A DNA stretch of 64,000 nt, from positions 44,108 through 108,107 of the forward strand of contig JAIEMN010000027.1 of NCBI GenBank assembly GCA_019752115.1, given 5' to 3'. A program made the position numbers and the translations under genes. This document shows positions 62,245-64,000 of this stretch, piece after piece; positions within the stretch are counted from its first letter, which is position 1; each line of letters begins with the position of its first letter. This DNA comes from Gemmatimonadaceae bacterium (GTDB lineage Bacteria; Gemmatimonadota; Gemmatimonadetes; Gemmatimonadales; Gemmatimonadaceae). A model generated the notes under the pieces. It was not told the DNA's origin and ran no database searches. It saw only the letters and a program-made list of their open reading frames with translations.

Positions 62245-62403
62245 CTCTGCTCCAACTCTGCAGTCCGATACATCGGGGGACTGACTGCAGGTGGATGAGA
62301 TGATTGCCGGCGAGTAGGGGGCGCCGAGCCATCCTAATTGACGCACCTAGCCAAGAGCCAAATTCGTTGCCTCGTTTCATTCGAGGAGCGAAGACTCACA
62401 TCA

Positions 62404-62565
62404 ATTCGAAACATGCATTTGGAATCATTGCGTTTCGAAATGGAGCCATTCAAATCCCGTTAGGCTGAGGAAATCGAGGCTATTTGCGGACCTCGCCGCG
62501 AACACACCGAGATCAGAACCAAATCGATTCGAAACTGACCGTTTCGAAATTGAGCGTTTCTAAAC
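62404..62565. repeat. Cluster of TTCGAA-type repeats
   Basis: In the 404-bp gap 62245-62648 the words attcgaaac (404), cgtttcgaaatggagc (431), gattcgaaactg (526), cgtttcgaaattgagc (540) and cgtttctaaac (555) recur. TTTCGAAA is itself palindromic. The cluster is upstream of the small gene and recombinase and could be a regulator or partition-protein binding region. No other gene is seen in the gap. Confidence 0.6.
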
Positions 62566-62648
62566 ATTTGCTTCTACTGACCAGAGCTGGCCGAAAGGCT
62601 TTGGTCGCGGATCCTTCGGATACGCCGATATCCAGCCAACTCAACGAA

Positions 62649-63389
62649 TCAGCGACACCGTCGTCGCCCCGACTTGCGAGCACCGCGCTTGCCCCGCCGG
62701 TGCACGTCCCGCTTTTTAGTCTTTCGCGGATCGCGGAAACGCTCTCCCGAAGAGCGATGGACCTCTCCCACGGATTTCCCCGATAGAAAAGTGGCGTGCT
62801 GCGTGTTGCACCGACACAGGATATTCTTCTCGCGAGCGGAAGATTGCTGCGCAGGTGAGGGTGCTGAGGCAGCCACCTTCGCGCTAGTGTGAATCGCACG
62901 AACGGAGTTAAGCTCGTCTCGAAGATCAACGATTAACTGACGAGCAGTTTCGACTTCCTTCCGGTGACGGTCACGCTCGGAGACGAGACGATCGACGAAC
63001 TCGCGATGCGCGATATCGATGGCCCTCAGAATTTCACATCGCACGTTCTCGCCGATACGAGCCGCCGCCTCAGAGAGTGGCTCTGGAATCCGACCGCTTG
63101 AGGTTTCGGGGTACGACTCAATCCGGGGCAGGAAGCTCGTGCGCACATCGGCATTGCTGATACTTGCCCGAAGCAGGGTCACCGCCGTTGAACCGAGAGT
63201 GTTTCGCCGGATCTTCTCTGCACGCGCAACTTCCGCGACGAGAGTCGCACTCCCCTCGTGACCGTAATGGATCCTCGCTACTCGCTTCAGCTCCGAAACC
63301 GTCACCTCGCTGAGCGTTGACGCCACCTTGGCGAGCATCTCAGCATTCACCTTAGGCGGTCGACCGCACCGTTTGTTTTCGCCGGGCAC
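62649..63389 (-). CDS. Coiled-coil protein of the element (KfrA-like layout)
   Basis: The 246-residue product starts with GTG preceded by GGAG. It begins with a basic, Pro-rich segment (GENKRCGRPPKVNAEML) and has a possible helix-turn-helix (TVSELKRVARIHYG). A helical region with a coiled coil follows (about 125-165, SERDRHRKEVETARQLIVDL), and the protein ends with a very basic tail. The layout resembles KfrA-type plasmid DNA-binding proteins, but sequence support is weak. It may bind the TTCGAA cluster downstream. Codon use is less GC-biased than the host genes, as expected for the element. Confidence 0.6.
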   Translation of the reverse strand: MPGENKRCGRPPKVNAEMLAKVASTLSEVTVSELKRVARIHYGHEGSATLVAEVARAEKIRRNTLGSTAVTLLRASISNADVRTSFLPRIESYPETSSGRIPEPLSEAAARIGENVRCEILRAIDIAHREFVDRLVSERDRHRKEVETARQLIVDLRDELNSVRAIHTSAKVAASAPSPAQQSSAREKNILCRCNTQHATFLSGKSVGEVHRSSGERFRDPRKTKKRDVHRRGKRGARKSGRRRCR

Positions 63390-63460
63390 CGTTCAATCTC
63401 CAGGATCAAGTGAGTTAGGTCGGTAGCGCCGGATCAACTTCGGCGCTCCGCCTTGACACC

Positions 63461-64000
63461 ATGACGGCGCTCGGCCAAGTCCCCAAACGCCCGCCGGTGC
63501 CGCCTCCAGGCGTACAGGTGGACGTCGACGCGATTCATGCCAAGTGGCGTTTCAATGGTCGTGGTGGCTCCTGCCGCTTCCTGAAGCGGAGCATCACGAA
63601 GGTGACTTACGGCCCGAACTCGGAAACCTGTCGTCGCTCCGATTCACTTTGGCACCCTGAGCTCCGGCCGGAGCCCCAAGTGCTCAAATACCCATCCACA
63701 CGCCTGTGGATCGGGCCTCGGGCAGCAGACCTGTCGTCGCTCCGTTTCACTTTGGGCGCCACCGACGGGATCCGACCGATCCCAAGTGCTCAAATACCCA
63801 TCCACACGCGTGTGGATCGGGGCCTTGGGCAGCAGACCTGTCGTCGCTCCGTTTCACTTTGGGCGCCACCGCCCGGATCCGACCGATCCCAAGTGCTCAA
63901 ATACCCATCCACACGCGTGTGGGTCGGGGCCTTGGGCAGCAGACCTGTCGTCGCTCCGTTTCACTTTGGGCGCCACCGCCCGGATCCGACCGATCCCAAG
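63461..64000 (+). CDS. Possible open frame running into the repeat array
   Basis: An ATG at 63461 opens a frame that stays open to the end of the window. The first 55 codons (KWRFNGRGGSCRFLKRSITK and flanks) lie before the repeats. The rest reads through the 107-bp units, whose length is not a multiple of three, so the peptide differs in each unit. There is no clear ribosome binding site. It may be spurious, and the C-terminus is beyond the window. Confidence 0.25.
   Translation, partial: MTALGQVPKRPPVPPPGVQVDVDAIHAKWRFNGRGGSCRFLKRSITKVTYGPNSETCRRSDSLWHPELRPEPQVLKYPSTRLWIGPRAADLSSLRFTLGATDGIRPIPSAQIPIHTRVDRGLGQQTCRRSVSLWAPPPGSDRSQVLKYPSTRVWVGALGSRPVVAPFHFGRHRPDPTDPK
63626..64000. repeat. Tandem 107-bp repeats with an 18-bp palindrome each
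   Basis: Units begin acctgtcgtcgctcc at 63626, 63729, 63836 and 63943. Spacing is 103, 107 and 107 bp, and the array runs off the edge. Each unit contains ATCCACACGCGTGTGGAT, an 18-bp palindrome (perfect at 63800-63817, one change in its neighbours), and a second inverted motif, ggatccgaccgatcc. The halves atccaca/tgtggat resemble DnaA-box cores. The units are far too alike to hold CRISPR spacers. Confidence 0.9.

Noticed and set aside
63626..64000. CRISPR array
   Set aside because: The units are near-identical over their full 107 bp, so there are no variable spacers, and no cas gene is visible.
63626..64000. Integron attC array
   Set aside because: No gene cassettes lie between units and no integron integrase is present; the recombinase is a large serine type.
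60240..64000. A prophage
   Set aside because: Only a recombinase and small or unknown genes are visible; no capsid, tail, terminase or lysis gene appears in the window, so the type of element cannot be named.

Overview
The window looks like a chromosomal piece of a GC-rich, Gram-negative-type bacterium. It carries lipoproteins with lipoboxes, a TonB-dependent receptor, bL31 type B, many HEAT-repeat and Big-like secreted proteins, and serine/threonine kinase and hybrid histidine kinase genes. The protein mix and codon use fit Gemmatimonadota (Gemmatimonas-like). This is an inference from gene content; no rRNA or tRNA gene was seen to confirm it.

Layout. 1-4.8 kb: housekeeping and small genes (HNH nuclease, thioredoxin-like ferredoxin, RMD1-family protein, rhodanese, OsmC) and a Phd/VapC toxin-antitoxin pair behind a perfect palindromic operator. 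4.8-13.7 kb: secreted proteins, an M24 peptidase, and a tightly overlapping operon of ECF sigma factor, anti-sigma-like protein and two HEAT-repeat proteins. 14-17.6 kb: rpmE2, a membrane-anchored protein and a Ser/Thr kinase. 17.8-23.9 kb: a metal-handling locus (CopC, DUF2911, G3E GTPase, ZIP-like/permease fusion with a His-rich linker, PAP2 phosphatase; divergent Fur-family regulator and SCO1). 23.9-28.5 kb: bioF-bioA-bioD-bioB. 28.5-35.5 kb: DsbA-like, pdxH, phosphodiester glycosidase, a gene broken by an in-frame TAG, SDR, rsgA, proline dehydrogenase, DinB. 35.6-43.1 kb: fadJ/fadI-type beta-oxidation, glpD, SDR, enoyl reductase-like MDR, greA. 43.3-58.7 kb: a siderophore-type receptor behind a Fur-box-like site, then signalling genes (two hybrid kinases, an RsbQ-like hydrolase with a PAS kinase, REC-GGDEF-EAL, HDOD), a LOG protein, a phosphodiesterase and a MazG-like protein. 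58.8-64 kb: queG and the left end of a mobile element.

Two things stand out. First, at least eight intergenic gaps hold long imperfect palindromes of about 80-195 bp. Their arms are themselves built from short repeated words; two word families recur at several loci, and others are unique to one gap. They often touch or contain the stop codons of neighbouring genes, but one lies in a divergent promoter gap. Second, the 3' third of queG has codon use unlike its 5' part. A large serine recombinase gene converges on it and ends on the chromosomal side of the apparent junction. This fits an element that integrates inside queG and supplies a replacement 3' end. The element continues with a coiled-coil DNA-binding-like protein, a cluster of TTCGAA-type sites, and a tandem array of 107-bp repeats that runs off the window; each repeat carries an 18-bp palindrome.
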